Assembly: GCA_944381365.1 (NCBI GenBank)
Contig: CALWKW010000002.1
Location: 128,318 to 192,317, forward strand
Source of the DNA: an uncultured Christensenellaceae bacterium
GTDB taxonomy: Bacteria; Bacillota; Clostridia; Christensenellales; UBA3700
Reading direction: 5' to 3'
Length of the DNA: 64,000 nt
The translations under genes and the position numbers were made by a program. Positions 40,363 through 49,466 of the stretch are shown piece by piece; the first letter of the stretch is position 1; each line of letters starts with the position of its first letter. The notes under the pieces were generated by a model. It was not told the DNA's origin. It saw only the letters and a list, made by a program, of their open reading frames with translations, and did not search any database.

Positions 40363-41646
40363 ATGAAATTGACGATGACTCAACAGATTTTGGCAAACAA
40401 ACTCAATATGGCATACGAAGAGGCCCGCACGGCTCTTTGCCCCGGCACATTGACTTTGGTAGAAGTAGATACTGCTCTTTCCAACGATGTCACTGCTCCC
40501 GTAGCCATAGATGTATTCAATAAGAGTGGCGGAAAGCTCTACGATGCAGACAAAGTCACTTTCGTACTCGACCACTTTACCCCCAACCGTGATATCAAAT
40601 CTGCCGAACAATGCAAATGCGTGAGAGCTTTTGCACGAAAAGAAGGCGTAAAAAACTTTTTTGATGTCGGCTCTATGGGTATCGAGCATGCTCTCCTTCC
40701 CGAAAAAGGTATTGCAAAGCCTTGGTCAGTGATTATCGGTGCAGACTCTCATACATGTACATACGGTGCTTTGGGTGCTTTCTCCACAGGTGTGGGAAGC
40801 ACTGATATCGCAGGCATAATGTTGTCCGGCAAGGTATGGCTCAAAGTTCCTTCTGCTATAAAATTCAATCTTATCGGCAAACCCAGCAAATATATTTCCG
40901 GCAAAGATGTAATTCTTTATATTATCGGAATGATAGGCGTGGACGGTGCTTTGTACAAGTCCATAGAATTTGCCGGCGAAGGCGTAAAATATATGACTAT
41001 GGACGACAGATTCACTATCTGCAACATGGCAATCGAATGCGGTGCAAAAAACGGTGTTTTCCCCGTTGACGACATTACACAAGAATATGTAAAAGTATCT
41101 TGCGGAAAGACTTTTGACACTATGCAGGCAGGCGATGACGATGCTTATGAACAAGTAATAGATATTGATTTGTCAGCTATAAAGCCTACCGTGGCATTCC
41201 CTCATCTTCCTTCAAATACTAAATTTGTCGAAGATGTCAAGGAAGATATCATTGTCGATCAGGTAGTGATAGGCTCTTGCACAAACGGAAGACTTAGCGA
41301 CCTCGAACAGGCTGCGAGAGTGCTCAAAGGCAAAAAAGTAAATCCCAATGTGCGTACCATTATCATTCCTGCTACAAACAAGATTTATCTCGAAGCAATG
41401 GAAAAAGGTTTTATCAAGACATTTATCGAAGGCGGTGCAATAGTTTCTACACCTACTTGCGGTCCTTGTCTCGGCGGACACATGGGTATACTTGCAAGCG
41501 GCGAAGTGGCAGTGACTACTACAAACCGCAACTTTATCGGAAGAATGGGAGCAAAAGACAGCTATATCTATCTTGCTTCTCCCGCTACCGCAATGGCAAG
41601 TGCCATCGCTGGAAAACTTACTTGCGAAAGCAAATTGGAGGATTGA
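40363..41646 (+). CDS. leuC: 3-isopropylmalate dehydratase large subunit
   Basis: A 427-residue iron-sulfur aconitase-family subunit that isomerises 2- to 3-isopropylmalate in leucine synthesis. Cluster cysteines are in IGSCTNGR and TCGPCLGGH, with the substrate region [15 protein letters not shown]. Its length is that of the short LeuC2/HacA-like group, so homoaconitase or methylthio-branch activity cannot be excluded; adjacent leuD and leuB favour leucine. AAAGGAGG precedes the start. Confidence 0.96.
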   Translation: MKLTMTQQILANKLNMAYEEARTALCPGTLTLVEVDTALSNDVTAPVAIDVFNKSGGKLYDADKVTFVLDHFTPNRDIKSAEQCKCVRAFARKEGVKNFFDVGSMGIEHALLPEKGIAKPWSVIIGADSHTCTYGALGAFSTGVGSTDIAGIMLSGKVWLKVPSAIKFNLIGKPSKYISGKDVILYIIGMIGVDGALYKSIEFAGEGVKYMTMDDRFTICNMAIECGAKNGVFPVDDITQEYVKVSCGKTFDTMQAGDDDAYEQVIDIDLSAIKPTVAFPHLPSNTKFVEDVKEDIIVDQVVIGSCTNGRLSDLEQAARVLKGKKVNPNVRTIIIPATNKIYLEAMEKGFIKTFIEGGAIVSTPTCGPCLGGHMGILASGEVAVTTTNRNFIGRMGAKDSYIYLASPATAMASAIAGKLTCESKLED

Positions 41647-41648
41647 TT

Positions 41649-42137
41649 ATGTTGAAAGGAAAAGTATATAAATTCGGTGATGATATCGATACTGATGTAA
41701 TCGTACCCGCTACATACCTCTCTACTTTTGACCCCAAAGAATTGGCAAAGCATTGTATGGAATATACAAACCCCGATTTCTATGGAAAAGTAAAGCAAGG
41801 CGATATCATGGTAGCCGGCAAAAACTTTGGTTGCGGTTCGTCAAGAGAACACGCTCCTATCGCTATAAAGGGCTGCGGCGTAAGCATCGTAATAGCAAAA
41901 TCTTTTGCAAGAATTTTTTATCGCAACGCACTCAACATAGGTCTTTATATCCTCGAATGTCCTGAGGCTGTTGACGGTATAGACGAAGGCGATGAAGTAA
42001 GCGTAGATGTAGATACAGGCGTAATCACCAATATCACAAAAAACACTACTTTCAAGGCACAACCCTTCCCCAAGTTTATCCAAAACATCATAGAATGCGG
42101 CGGACTTATCAATGCAATAAAAGCAAATAAGATTTAA
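41649..42137 (+). CDS. leuD: 3-isopropylmalate dehydratase small subunit
   Basis: A 162-residue swivelling domain partner of LeuC, with [15 protein letters not shown] at the N-terminus and the substrate loop [12 protein letters not shown]. The start is two bases after the leuC stop, with GGAGG inside the end of leuC. Confidence 0.96.
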   Translation: MLKGKVYKFGDDIDTDVIVPATYLSTFDPKELAKHCMEYTNPDFYGKVKQGDIMVAGKNFGCGSSREHAPIAIKGCGVSIVIAKSFARIFYRNALNIGLYILECPEAVDGIDEGDEVSVDVDTGVITNITKNTTFKAQPFPKFIQNIIECGGLINAIKANKI

Positions 42138-42147
42138 GGAGATATAT

Positions 42148-43212
42148 ATGTCTACATTCAATATTGCCGTAATCAAGGGAGACGGAATAGGACCTGAAGT
42201 GACTCAGGCCGCTATGAATGTTCTCACCAAGATTGGCGAAAGATACAATCACAAATTCAATTTTACAGAAAGCGTATGCGGTGGCTGTGCTTATGACAAG
42301 TACGGCGAACCTCTTCCCAAGGAAAGCCTCGATATTTGTCTTAAAAGCGACAGCGTTTTGCTTGGTGCGGTAGGCGGTCCTCAATATGACAATTTGCCTT
42401 ACGAAAGCCGTCCTGAGCGTGCTCTTTTGGGTGTAAGAAAAGCAATGGGCTTGTATGCAAACTTGCGTCCTGCAAAGATGTTTGAGGCTCTCTCCACGGT
42501 TTGTCCTCTCAAAAACCCCAAGAATATCGACCTTATGGTAGTAAGAGAACTTATCGGCGGAATTTACTTTGGCGAAAAGGGTATCAGACAAGGCAAGATG
42601 GGCAGAGAAGGCTATGATGTAATGGCTTATGGCGAACTCGAAGTAGAAAGAATAAGCCGTGTAGCTTTTGAACTTGCTCAAAAAAGACGCAAAAAAGTAT
42701 CTTCGGTAGACAAAGCAAATGTACTCAAGACATCAGGCGTATGGCGTACTGTCGTACATGATGTGCATCAGGATTATGCAGATGTCGAGCTTGAAGATGT
42801 ACTCGTAGATAATATGGCTATGCAGCTCGTAAGAGATCCTTCTCAATTCGATGTAATCGTGACAGGCAATCTTTTCGGAGATATTCTCTCTGACCTTGCT
42901 TCTCAATGCGTAGGAAGTATAGGCATACTCCCCTCTGCATCTATCAATGATACCACAAGAGGTCTTTATGAGCCTATTCACGGCTCTGCTCCCACGATAG
43001 CAGGCAAGAATATTGCCAATCCTATCGCTACAATTCTCTCCGCTGCAATGATGCTCAAATATGCTTTCAATCTTATGGAAGAAGGCGATGCAATCGAGAA
43101 TGCGGTAGAAAAAACTCTCAACAGCGGTGCTCGTACTCAAGACCTTAAAGAAGAAGGACACGAAGTGCTTGGCACAAGAGAGATGACTGAGCTCATCATC
43201 AAAAATATCTGA
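42148..43212 (+). CDS. leuB: 3-isopropylmalate dehydrogenase
   Basis: A 354-residue NAD-dependent decarboxylating dehydrogenase. It carries KGDGIGPEV at the N-terminus, the substrate arginines in ERALLGVRKAMGLYANLRP, the YFGEKG loop and the C-terminal PIHGSAPTIAGKNIANP NAD motif. Third gene of leuCDB; leuA is not in the window. AAGGAG precedes the start. Confidence 0.97.
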   Translation: MSTFNIAVIKGDGIGPEVTQAAMNVLTKIGERYNHKFNFTESVCGGCAYDKYGEPLPKESLDICLKSDSVLLGAVGGPQYDNLPYESRPERALLGVRKAMGLYANLRPAKMFEALSTVCPLKNPKNIDLMVVRELIGGIYFGEKGIRQGKMGREGYDVMAYGELEVERISRVAFELAQKRRKKVSSVDKANVLKTSGVWRTVVHDVHQDYADVELEDVLVDNMAMQLVRDPSQFDVIVTGNLFGDILSDLASQCVGSIGILPSASINDTTRGLYEPIHGSAPTIAGKNIANPIATILSAAMMLKYAFNLMEEGDAIENAVEKTLNSGARTQDLKEEGHEVLGTREMTELIIKNI

Positions 43213-43227
43213 TAGAATCGATAAGAA

Positions 43228-43257
43228 AGAAGTCCCGAAAATCGGGACTTCTTATTT
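43228..43257 (+). terminator. Terminator after leuB
   Basis: AGAAGTCCCGA pairs perfectly with TCGGGACTTCT around a 3-nt loop, followed by TATTTT. Confidence 0.8.
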
Positions 43258-43261
43258 TAAT

Positions 43262-43495
43262 TCAACTTTTTTGAAAAGTCATTTCACATTTTATTATTGA
43301 ACTACAACCAAAAGCATTTCCAATTTTATATCCTCGTTCAGTTGTTTCCCCCACAAGTTGATAACCTTGCTTTTCCATTTCTGTTACAATCATCATTTTT
43401 CTCAGCCCGACAACACTTGTAGTCCCCTCAATGCTTTTTACTATTACATCGCCATTAACTTTTAAACTCTCTTTCAATTCACTATTATACTGCAA
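43262..43495 (-). CDS. Small hypothetical protein, divergent from an XRE regulator
   Basis: A 77-residue protein beginning at TTG with AGGAG eight to nine bases upstream. The middle (EMEKQGYQLVGETTERGYKIG) resembles small DUF4177-like proteins; no signal or membrane segment is seen. Its promoter contains the palindrome ACACC-N4-GGTGT, the probable site of the XRE protein encoded on the opposite strand. The pair looks like a small self-regulating module, such as a prophage remnant or toxin-antitoxin-like unit; no toxin motif is visible. Confidence 0.55.
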   Translation of the reverse strand: MQYNSELKESLKVNGDVIVKSIEGTTSVVGLRKMMIVTEMEKQGYQLVGETTERGYKIGNAFGCSSIIKCEMTFQKS

Positions 43496-43525
43496 TTTTC
43501 TTTCTCCTGTTATTTGTTACTAAAA

Positions 43526-43556
43526 TACTATCACACCGATTGGTGTTAGGTCAACT
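43526..43556 (-). promoter_or_regulatory. Promoter with operator palindrome between divergent small genes
   Basis: On the minus strand TTGACC, an 18-bp spacer and TAGTAT. Inside the spacer lies the perfect palindrome ACACC-GATT-GGTGT (43533-43546). A further GGTGT half-site lies at 43571-43575 before the XRE gene. Confidence 0.55.
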
Positions 43557-43600
43557 TTTTTACTCTATTTGGTGTAAATTAAAAATAGAGGTTAAGTCTA

Positions 43601-43807
43601 ATGTATAAAGAAAAATTTGCAGAAAGATTAAGAGAATTGATAGGCAACGAAAGCGTAAACTCTATCGCAAAAAAGATAGGAATACCTCAGCAAACGCTGT
43701 CGAGGTATTTGCTCTGTCAAAGAGAGATTGGGATAGAAAATCTTTGCAAGATTGCTGAATACTTTGGCGAAGACCTTGATATTCTCACAGGAAGAAAGGA
43801 TTATTGA
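43601..43807 (+). CDS. XRE-family HTH regulator
   Basis: A 68-residue protein that is essentially one helix-turn-helix: SVNSIAKKIGIPQQTLSRYLLCQREIGIENLCKIAEYFG, quoted in part as IAKKIGIPQQTLSRYL. Such Cro/CI-type single-domain proteins bind short palindromes as dimers. The ACACC-N4-GGTGT sites in the upstream gap are the natural candidates, giving control of both itself and the divergent small gene. AGAGG precedes the start. Confidence 0.85.
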   Translation: MYKEKFAERLRELIGNESVNSIAKKIGIPQQTLSRYLLCQREIGIENLCKIAEYFGEDLDILTGRKDY

Positions 43808-43840
43808 GATAATATTGAAAATTATTTGATAGCAAAATAA

Positions 43841-43867
43841 AAAAAGCACGCAAATTGCGTGCTTTTT
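43841..43867. terminator. Bidirectional terminator between XRE gene and acpP
   Basis: AAAAAGCACGCAA pairs with the complementary GCGTGCTTTTT segment; A- and T-runs flank it on both sides. It serves convergent genes. Confidence 0.85.
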
Positions 43868-43882
43868 ATTTGTCATGATAAA

Positions 43883-44113
43883 TTATTTTGTTTTTGTTTC
43901 GATATAATTTACTACATCTGCGATTGTCTTGAACTGCAATGCGTCTTCATCGTCAACTTCGATACCGAATTGTTCTTCAATCTGCATAATGATTTCTACA
44001 ATATCCAATGAATCTGCCAACAAATCGTCTTTGAGCGATGTATTCATTGTTATTTTGCTTTGCTCCATACCTAATTGTTCCGCAACTATTTTGCTCAACT
44101 TTTCGAGTACCAT
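43883..44113 (-). CDS. acpP: Acyl carrier protein
   Basis: A 76-residue acidic four-helix protein. The phosphopantetheine serine is in DLLADSLDIVEIIMQIEEQF at about residue 36. It carries acyl chains for fatty acid or related synthesis. The chosen ATG follows GGAGG; an ATG 12 bases earlier overlaps that RBS. It has its own consensus promoter although a phosphopantetheinyl transferase gene lies just upstream. No fab genes are adjacent. Confidence 0.95.
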   Translation of the reverse strand: MVLEKLSKIVAEQLGMEQSKITMNTSLKDDLLADSLDIVEIIMQIEEQFGIEVDDEDALQFKTIADVVNYIETKTK

Positions 44114-44152
44114 AAAAACCTCCATAAAAAACCTTAACCGTTTTCCTAATTT

Positions 44153-44181
44153 ATTATATCAAATGCTTTTTACCTTGTCAA
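44153..44181 (-). promoter_or_regulatory. acpP promoter
   Basis: TTGACA (44176-44181), a 17-bp spacer and TATAAT (44153-44158) on the minus strand, a perfect consensus overlapping the end of the upstream gene. Confidence 0.85.
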
Positions 44182-44610
44182 TTTAATTATATCCAACTTT
44201 TTATCCTCGCTTGCTACCGACACCACATATTCTTCCCAAAAAAAGCTTTCTACAAGCCCTTGAGGTATATTTTCTTTTATTAAAGATTTTGTGATACCGC
44301 TGCCCAAATATTTGCCATAAGCTTCAATCTGCGTCCACTTTTTTATGTCATCGCAAAGCTTTTGAGAAATCTTTCTGTCCTTTCTCTCAATATCCACACC
44401 CACTTTAAGCTCAGAAAATGCCATTATAAGCACATTTTCAGTATGGCTTATAGAGATGTCGCCAAAATGCTTTTCGTTCAATAAAAGGACAGGCTTGCCG
44501 TTTGCCAGCCTGTCGATGCTTACTTGCCCGATACAAGTCTTGCTGTATTCTCGCAAAATGTCTTCTTTTGCCTTGTCGATATCTTCAAACCTTGTAATAT
44601 AAAGATACAT
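44170..44610 (-). CDS. 4'-phosphopantetheinyl transferase (Sfp-like, short)
   Basis: A 146-residue protein with ISISHTENVLIMAFS, the metal motif VGVDIE and WTQIEAYGKYLGSG, the WxxxEAxxK motif of Sfp-type transferases. These attach phosphopantetheine from CoA to the Ser of carrier proteins. It is shorter than Sfp (~220): the N-terminal half-domain is reduced. It lies immediately upstream of acpP, a likely substrate, and its ATG overlaps the hydrolase stop by one base. Confidence 0.85.
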   Translation of the reverse strand: MYLYITRFEDIDKAKEDILREYSKTCIGQVSIDRLANGKPVLLLNEKHFGDISISHTENVLIMAFSELKVGVDIERKDRKISQKLCDDIKKWTQIEAYGKYLGSGITKSLIKENIPQGLVESFFWEEYVVSVASEDKKLDIIKLTR

Positions 44611-45686
44611 TATTTTGTTTCCGCCTCTGATTTTTGCAAAGCCTTTTCATAAAAATCGAGGACAATATCCATAAATTTATCGTCTACTTTATTTACTTCT
44701 CTTCTGTCTGAAAACTCATACCATATATTGACATTATGCTCGAATATATTTGTTTTGCCCATCTTTATTGTTGTCTTGTGAAGCTTGTTTGTCTTTTTAA
44801 TTTTGTTTTCTATCTCGATTGGACGAGCCAAAGTATGACCTCTGTCTTCAAAGATAATGAATCGAGCATTGGGATTTGTGCATTCGTCCTTATGTATTGC
44901 CACAGAATCTTCAAAACGCACAGTCTTGTCATCCTTGCTGTGAATTACAAGGACATTGCCGTTGTACTTATTTATGCCGTCAACGCCTTTATACAAAGCT
45001 CTTTTTCCATACAATGCCATGAAATAAAGATACATCCAAGGTTTTGCAAGTAAGATTATTTTTGTAGCATACTTCGTCACTTGATAATAAATTATATTCC
45101 ATATATCGTTGAAACCGCTCAATGTAGCCACTGCCGTAAGCTTTTTGGCTGTATTTGTATTGAGCACGGTAGCTGCCGCATATCCGCCCCAGCTGTGTCC
45201 GTAAACAAGCAACTTATATTGTTTTAGCTCATCAATCGAGCTTACATAATTTATAGCATTTTCCAAGTCTACCTGACTTTGAGGCAAGCCTTTTATGCTT
45301 TTGCCTTGGCTTTTGCAAGTGCCTGTACAATCATACGCAAATACTATAAAGCCTTTTTTTGCAAAATACTCATATCTTGCCATATAGTTTGCTCTGCTGC
45401 AACCTATACCGTGAGCCATAATAAGCACTGCTTTATAATCGCTGATATTCTTGTCTTTTACAAAATATGCGTCAAGCTCGTTTTTTCCGCTTTTGAATTT
45501 TGTGGGAGTAAAATCAAGGTCGGGATAATCTTCGATTGTCTCATGCTTTAATGTGAGTCCTACTCTTTTGCCAAAAGCAAACTTACCTATAAAAATCGTG
45601 GCAATTACAGGCACTATTATTGTAGGTGCCAGCAATCCGTATACCAAAAATATAAAAAATCCTATCAAGCCTCTGTTTTTCTTCAT
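44610..45686 (-). CDS. Membrane-anchored alpha/beta hydrolase
   Basis: A 358-residue protein with an N-terminal hydrophobic anchor (LIGFFIFLVYGLLAPTIIVP) and an alpha/beta hydrolase domain: oxyanion stretch MAHGIGCSRANYM, nucleophile elbow GHSWGG near residue 165, acid in HSKDDKTV and His in EDRGHTLARP. The triad is complete. Substrate unknown; an esterase, lipase or peptidase is possible. It is cotranscribed with a phosphopantetheinyl transferase, so the substrate may be a lipid or thioester. No RBS precedes the ATG, which lies seven bases after a -10 box. Confidence 0.85.
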   Translation of the reverse strand: MKKNRGLIGFFIFLVYGLLAPTIIVPVIATIFIGKFAFGKRVGLTLKHETIEDYPDLDFTPTKFKSGKNELDAYFVKDKNISDYKAVLIMAHGIGCSRANYMARYEYFAKKGFIVFAYDCTGTCKSQGKSIKGLPQSQVDLENAINYVSSIDELKQYKLLVYGHSWGGYAAATVLNTNTAKKLTAVATLSGFNDIWNIIYYQVTKYATKIILLAKPWMYLYFMALYGKRALYKGVDGINKYNGNVLVIHSKDDKTVRFEDSVAIHKDECTNPNARFIIFEDRGHTLARPIEIENKIKKTNKLHKTTIKMGKTNIFEHNVNIWYEFSDRREVNKVDDKFMDIVLDFYEKALQKSEAETK

Positions 45687-45702
45687 ATTTAAAGTATAGC
45701 AC
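45687..45702 (-). promoter_or_regulatory. Extended -10 promoter predicting a leaderless mRNA
   Basis: TGCTATACT on the minus strand (-10 at 45693-45698), followed by TTAAAT and then the hydrolase ATG, so transcription should begin at the A of ATG. No RBS is present. Confidence 0.55.
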
Positions 45703-45790
45703 AAAACCATTCAAAAAAGAATAATAAAATCATCTATTTATGTAAAAAGTATATATATTATATCAATATCGCATTATGTATTAAAATTAC

Positions 45791-45824
45791 AAAACAAAAA
45801 GAACGCATAAAATATGCGTTCTTT
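45791..45824 (-). terminator. Terminator at the end of the ribosomal operon
   Basis: AAAGAACGCATA (45798-45809) pairs with TATGCGTTCTTT (45813-45824); T-rich on the minus strand. Confidence 0.85.
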
Positions 45825-45846
45825 CAAAATCAAGCTTTTATACCGA

Positions 45847-46368
45847 TTATTTCTTTTCAGTATTTCTTACGAGCTCAAGCTTTGCCATTTCAGCACCATC
45901 GCCTCTTCTTTGACCGAGTCTTATGATGCGAGTATAGCCACCCTTTTGACCGAGCTTTTCAGCACGATTAGCATAGAATACAGCATGCTCTCTGAAAATC
46001 TTTTCGATAAGGGGATGATTTACATCCTTAGTTCTCTGCTTGAAAGCACTCTTGCTTTCGCCTTCGTTTTTAATTTCCTGAAGGTCTCTCAAGCTTGCCA
46101 TGAGCTTTCTTCTTGCAGCCAACTTCTTGGGACCGTCATTTACGAATTCCTGTTGCACTTCGCCCTTGTCGCTCTTTACTGTCTTTGTAACTTTAACGGT
46201 ATCGTTATAAGTATTTATAGCGAGAGTCAACATGCTCTCAGCATAACTTCTTACCTCTTTTGCTCTGTCAACTGTGGTCTCAATAGATCCGTACCACAAT
46301 AGTTCTGAGGCTTGATTTCTGATTATGGCCATTCTTTCTTCGGCTGTTCTACCCAACTTTCTTGCCAT
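45847..46368 (-). CDS. rplQ: Ribosomal protein L17, with internal insertion
   Basis: A large-subunit protein near the exit tunnel. The N-terminus (RKLGRTAEER) and C-terminus (GGYTRIIRLGQRRGDGAEMA) are standard. The length is 173 against the usual 115-130 because of a lysine-rich insertion of about 50 residues in the middle (roughly 50-105) between the conserved halves. Last gene of the alpha operon. The insertion is in frame and ends cleanly, so it is a lineage trait rather than damage. Confidence 0.96.
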   Translation of the reverse strand: MARKLGRTAEERMAIIRNQASELLWYGSIETTVDRAKEVRSYAESMLTLAINTYNDTVKVTKTVKSDKGEVQQEFVNDGPKKLAARRKLMASLRDLQEIKNEGESKSAFKQRTKDVNHPLIEKIFREHAVFYANRAEKLGQKGGYTRIIRLGQRRGDGAEMAKLELVRNTEKK

Positions 46369-46385
46369 TTTTCTCTACCTCCTAA

Positions 46386-47339
46386 TTATTCATCCTTGTC
46401 TTTGAGTTTAAGACCAAGGTCGTCGATTTTCTTCATAACTTCTTCAAGTGACTTCTTACCAAGATTTCTGACTTTGAGCATATCGTCCTCAGTCTTCTCA
46501 ATCAAGTCTTTAACGGTATTGATACCGGCTCTTCTCAAGCAGTTGTAAGATCTAACAGACAAATCGAGATCTTCGATTACCATCTCATAAATCTTTGCTT
46601 GCGATTCGTTGTCCTGACTGATAAGGATTTCTCTGTCAGCCATGTTGTCAACGAGTTTTACAAAAATACCGAGGTGGTCATTCATGATCTTTGCTGCCAA
46701 ACTGATTACTTCGTTAGGAGTAGCCGTACCGTTTGTGGTAACATCTATTGTAAGTTTGTCAAAATTGATATCCTGACCTTTTCTTGTACTCTCAACCTGA
46801 TAGCTTGCTGCGATAACAGGCGTAAAGATTGAATCTACGGGGATATATCCTATACCCTGATCCTCATCTTTATTGTCTTTTGCACATACATAACCTCTTC
46901 CTACACCGATATAGATTTCCATTTCGATGCTTGCACCCTCATCGAGAGTACAGATTTCGAGATCGGGATTGAGAATCTCTATATCATCGCTGTGAGAGAT
47001 ATCTGCTGCCGTCACGATACCGGGAGTATATTTGTTGATAGTACAAAGTTGTTTAAAGTTTTTATCTTCGGTATTTGCTTTGACAGCAAGACCTTTGATA
47101 TTAAGTATGATGTCGGTCACATCTTCTTTGATGCCGGGGATAGCAGTAAATTCATGCTGAACGCCGTTTATTCTGATGCCGACAGGAGCAGCTCCGGGGA
47201 GTGCACCCAAAAGGATTCTTCTCAAGCTGTTGCCGAGAGTAGTTCCGAAGCCTCTTTCGAGAGGTTCTACAAAATATCTTGTCTTTCTGCCTATTTCAAG
47301 GTCTTCCCTGTTAATGTTTGGTTTTTGAATCTCGATCAT
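46386..47339 (-). CDS. rpoA: RNA polymerase alpha subunit
   Basis: A 317-residue protein: an N-terminal dimerisation and assembly domain (FVEPLERGFGTTLGNSLRR) and a C-terminal domain (about 250-310) with LSVRSYNCLRRAG and NLGKKSLEEV, which contact UP-element DNA and activators. The Arg corresponding to E. coli Arg265 is present, in contrast to the alpha-CTD-like WG protein at 37.4 kb. Confidence 0.98.
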   Translation of the reverse strand: MIEIQKPNINREDLEIGRKTRYFVEPLERGFGTTLGNSLRRILLGALPGAAPVGIRINGVQHEFTAIPGIKEDVTDIILNIKGLAVKANTEDKNFKQLCTINKYTPGIVTAADISHSDDIEILNPDLEICTLDEGASIEMEIYIGVGRGYVCAKDNKDEDQGIGYIPVDSIFTPVIAASYQVESTRKGQDINFDKLTIDVTTNGTATPNEVISLAAKIMNDHLGIFVKLVDNMADREILISQDNESQAKIYEMVIEDLDLSVRSYNCLRRAGINTVKDLIEKTEDDMLKVRNLGKKSLEEVMKKIDDLGLKLKDKDE

Positions 47340-47392
47340 TGTAAGCCTCCTTATTCAATGATTTGATATGAAGTCGATGTATTCAAAAATTA

Positions 47393-48016
47393 TTATTTAG
47401 AATACAACTCGACAATCATATGCTCCTCAATCTTTTGCTCTACATCTGCTCTCTGAGGCAATTCAACTACATTACCTGTCAAAGTAGCATTGTCGAAAGT
47501 CAACCACTTGGGAAGATTGAGAGTCTTAGCTTCCTTGATTCCGCTAAATACTTTCTTGTCGGTCTTGTTTTCTTTAACTTTAATTACATCACCCTTCTTG
47601 ATGAGATATGAAGGAATGTTGACACATTGTCCGTTTACGGTAATCAAACCATGAGCAACAACCTGTCTAGCCAAAGATCTTGAGGATGCCAAACCAAGAC
47701 GGTAAACGACATTGTCAAGTCTTCTTTCCAAAAGGATAAGCATATTTTCACCGGTAATGCCTCTCATCTTTTCGGCTTTATCGTAATATCCTCTGAATTG
47801 TTTTTCGCAAAGACCGTAAATTCTCTTGGTCTTCTGCTTTTCTCTAAGCTGTGTAGCATATTCACTGCTCTTCTTGTGAGCTGCACCGTGTTGTCCGGGA
47901 GGTGTAGTATTCTTCATGAAAGGACACTTCTCTGAATAACACTTTTCGCCCTTCAAAAATAATTTTTCGCCTTCGCGTCTGCATTGACGACAATCAGGTC
48001 CTGTATATCTAGCCAT
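47393..48016 (-). CDS. rpsD: Ribosomal protein S4
   Basis: A 207-residue 30S assembly protein that also represses translation in Firmicutes by binding mRNA. ARYTGPDCRQCRREGEKLFLKG opens with a zinc-type CxxC. The S4 RNA-binding domain (RRLDNVVYRLGLASSRSLARQ) follows. It lies between rpsK and rpoA in the standard order. Confidence 0.98.
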   Translation of the reverse strand: MARYTGPDCRQCRREGEKLFLKGEKCYSEKCPFMKNTTPPGQHGAAHKKSSEYATQLREKQKTKRIYGLCEKQFRGYYDKAEKMRGITGENMLILLERRLDNVVYRLGLASSRSLARQVVAHGLITVNGQCVNIPSYLIKKGDVIKVKENKTDKKVFSGIKEAKTLNLPKWLTFDNATLTGNVVELPQRADVEQKIEEHMIVELYSK

Positions 48017-48033
48017 TCTGATATCCTCCTATA

Positions 48034-48435
48034 TTACAGTCTTCTACGCTTGGGGGGACGGCAACCATTGTGAGGAATGGGTGATACATCCTTGATAAGC
48101 GTAACATTCAAGCCTACATTTTGCAAAGCTCTGATTGCGGACTCTCTGCCGGAGCCGGGACCCTTTACATATACTTCGACATTTCTCAAGCCACTGTCGT
48201 AAGCAACCTTACCAGCATCTTCACTTACCATCTGAGCAGCGAAAGGTGTGGACTTCTTGCTACCACGAAGTTGCAACTTGCCGGCACTTGACCAGCTGAT
48301 TGCATTGCCTTGAGTATCTGTGATTGTGACGATTGTGTTGTTGAAAGAGGCGTGGATATGTGCACAACCGTTTTCTCCACGGCGCTTATTTACAACACGC
48401 TTCTTAGTTGTTGTACTTTTCTTAGCAACTGCCAT
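48034..48435 (-). CDS. rpsK: Ribosomal protein S11
   Basis: A 133-residue 30S platform protein. [15 protein letters not shown] and [14 protein letters not shown] are hallmarks, ending in the conserved [11 protein letters not shown]. Good RBS; standard alpha-operon position. Confidence 0.98.
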   Translation of the reverse strand: MAVAKKSTTTKKRVVNKRRGENGCAHIHASFNNTIVTITDTQGNAISWSSAGKLQLRGSKKSTPFAAQMVSEDAGKVAYDSGLRNVEVYVKGPGSGRESAIRALQNVGLNVTLIKDVSPIPHNGCRPPKRRRL

Positions 48436-48449
48436 TATCTTAGCCCTCC

Positions 48450-48821
48450 TTATTTCTTCTTACGACTAACGGTCTTCTTGGGACCTTTTCTTGTACGAGC
48501 GTTTTGCTTCGTGCTTTGACCACGAACAGGCAATCCCTTACGATGTCTTACACCACGGTAGCAACCTATTTCTTGTAGTCTCTTGATGTTCATCTTGATT
48601 TCGCGTTTCAAATCGCCTTCAACCATGATGTTGTTGTGGTCGATGTACTCACGAATCTTGTTTACTTCCTCATCGGTCAAATCCCTAACTCTTGTATCGG
48701 GATTGATACCTGTATCAGCGAGAATTTTGTTAGAAGTAACTCTACCGATACCATAGATATAGGTAAGTCCGATTTCTACTCTTTTCTCATTTGGCAAATC
48801 TACGCCACTAATACGAGCCAT
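48450..48821 (-). CDS. rpsM: Ribosomal protein S13
   Basis: A 123-residue protein at the 30S head. It starts [20 protein letters not shown] and has a basic tail [16 protein letters not shown]. First gene of a promoter-led sub-operon rpsM-rpsK-rpsD-rpoA-rplQ; GGAGG precedes the start. Confidence 0.98.
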   Translation of the reverse strand: MARISGVDLPNEKRVEIGLTYIYGIGRVTSNKILADTGINPDTRVRDLTDEEVNKIREYIDHNNIMVEGDLKREIKMNIKRLQEIGCYRGVRHRKGLPVRGQSTKQNARTRKGPKKTVSRKKK

Positions 48822-49112
48822 TGAAATACCTCCAATAATTTAATAAATTGTTTTATTATATTATTAAACGCTACGAGAAGTTAGATTGTCTGTATAAAGC
48901 GGAATGAAACAACCTATTGCCGCTCCCCAACGATTAATGTCTGTTTTACAACTTGTGTATTATAACATAATTTAATATATTTTTGCAAATGTTTTAATGC
49001 ACAAATTTTAATTTTTTACGCAATAAAGGAATTATGGAATTTTTCCATAACCCTCTATGCTAAATTGCTTATTATCTGAAAACTTTTGCTAATATGTGTG
49101 TATAATCTAATA
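48822..49112 (-). promoter_or_regulatory. Leader and promoter of rpsM sub-operon
   Basis: On the minus strand: TTGCAA (48983-48988), an 18-bp spacer and an extended TGTTATAAT -10 (48959-48964). A ~130-nt leader with the GC-rich stretch GGGGAGCGGCAATAGG precedes the rpsM RBS. Its position fits a site for autoregulation by S4, as in B. subtilis; that role is inferred. Upstream, TTATGGAA/TTCCATAA (49032-49050) is a hairpin after rpmJ without a good T-run. Confidence 0.6.
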
Positions 49113-49229
49113 TTAGCCTTGTCTTTGCTTGTGCTTCTTGTACTTAGAGCAGATGATCATTACGGCTCCGTTTCTCTTTATAACCTTGCACTTATCACAC
49201 ATAGGTTTTACTGATGGTCTAACTTTCAT
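49113..49229 (-). CDS. rpmJ: Ribosomal protein L36
   Basis: A 38-residue 50S protein, [20 protein letters not shown]..., of the zinc-binding type (CDKC, then C and H in CSKYKKHK). It lies between infA and rpsM as in other Clostridia. Confidence 0.97.
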   Translation of the reverse strand: MKVRPSVKPMCDKCKVIKRNGAVMIICSKYKKHKQRQG

Positions 49230-49244
49230 TGTTATATCCCTCCG

Positions 49245-49466
49245 TTAGTTCTTATTACGCCATACTATTCTGCCTTTTGTAAGATCGTATGGGCTTAATT
49301 CTACTTTTACTGCGTCACCTTCAAGTATCTTGATATAGTTTTTTCTTAATTTACCGGAAAGGTACGCTGTGATGATATGTCCGTTGGACAACTCTACTTT
49401 AAAATTGGTATTGGGCAAAACTTCTATTACGTGTCCGTCTGCCTCGATTACATCTTCCTTAGACAT
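49245..49466 (-). CDS. infA: Translation initiation factor IF-1
   Basis: A 73-residue OB-fold protein that binds the A site during initiation: [19 protein letters not shown] to the end GRIVWRNKN. The start follows AGGAGG; longer frames upstream would overlap the KOW gene. The infA start overlaps the end of that gene by eight bases. Confidence 0.97.
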   Translation of the reverse strand: MSKEDVIEADGHVIEVLPNTNFKVELSNGHIITAYLSGKLRKNYIKILEGDAVKVELSPYDLTKGRIVWRNKN

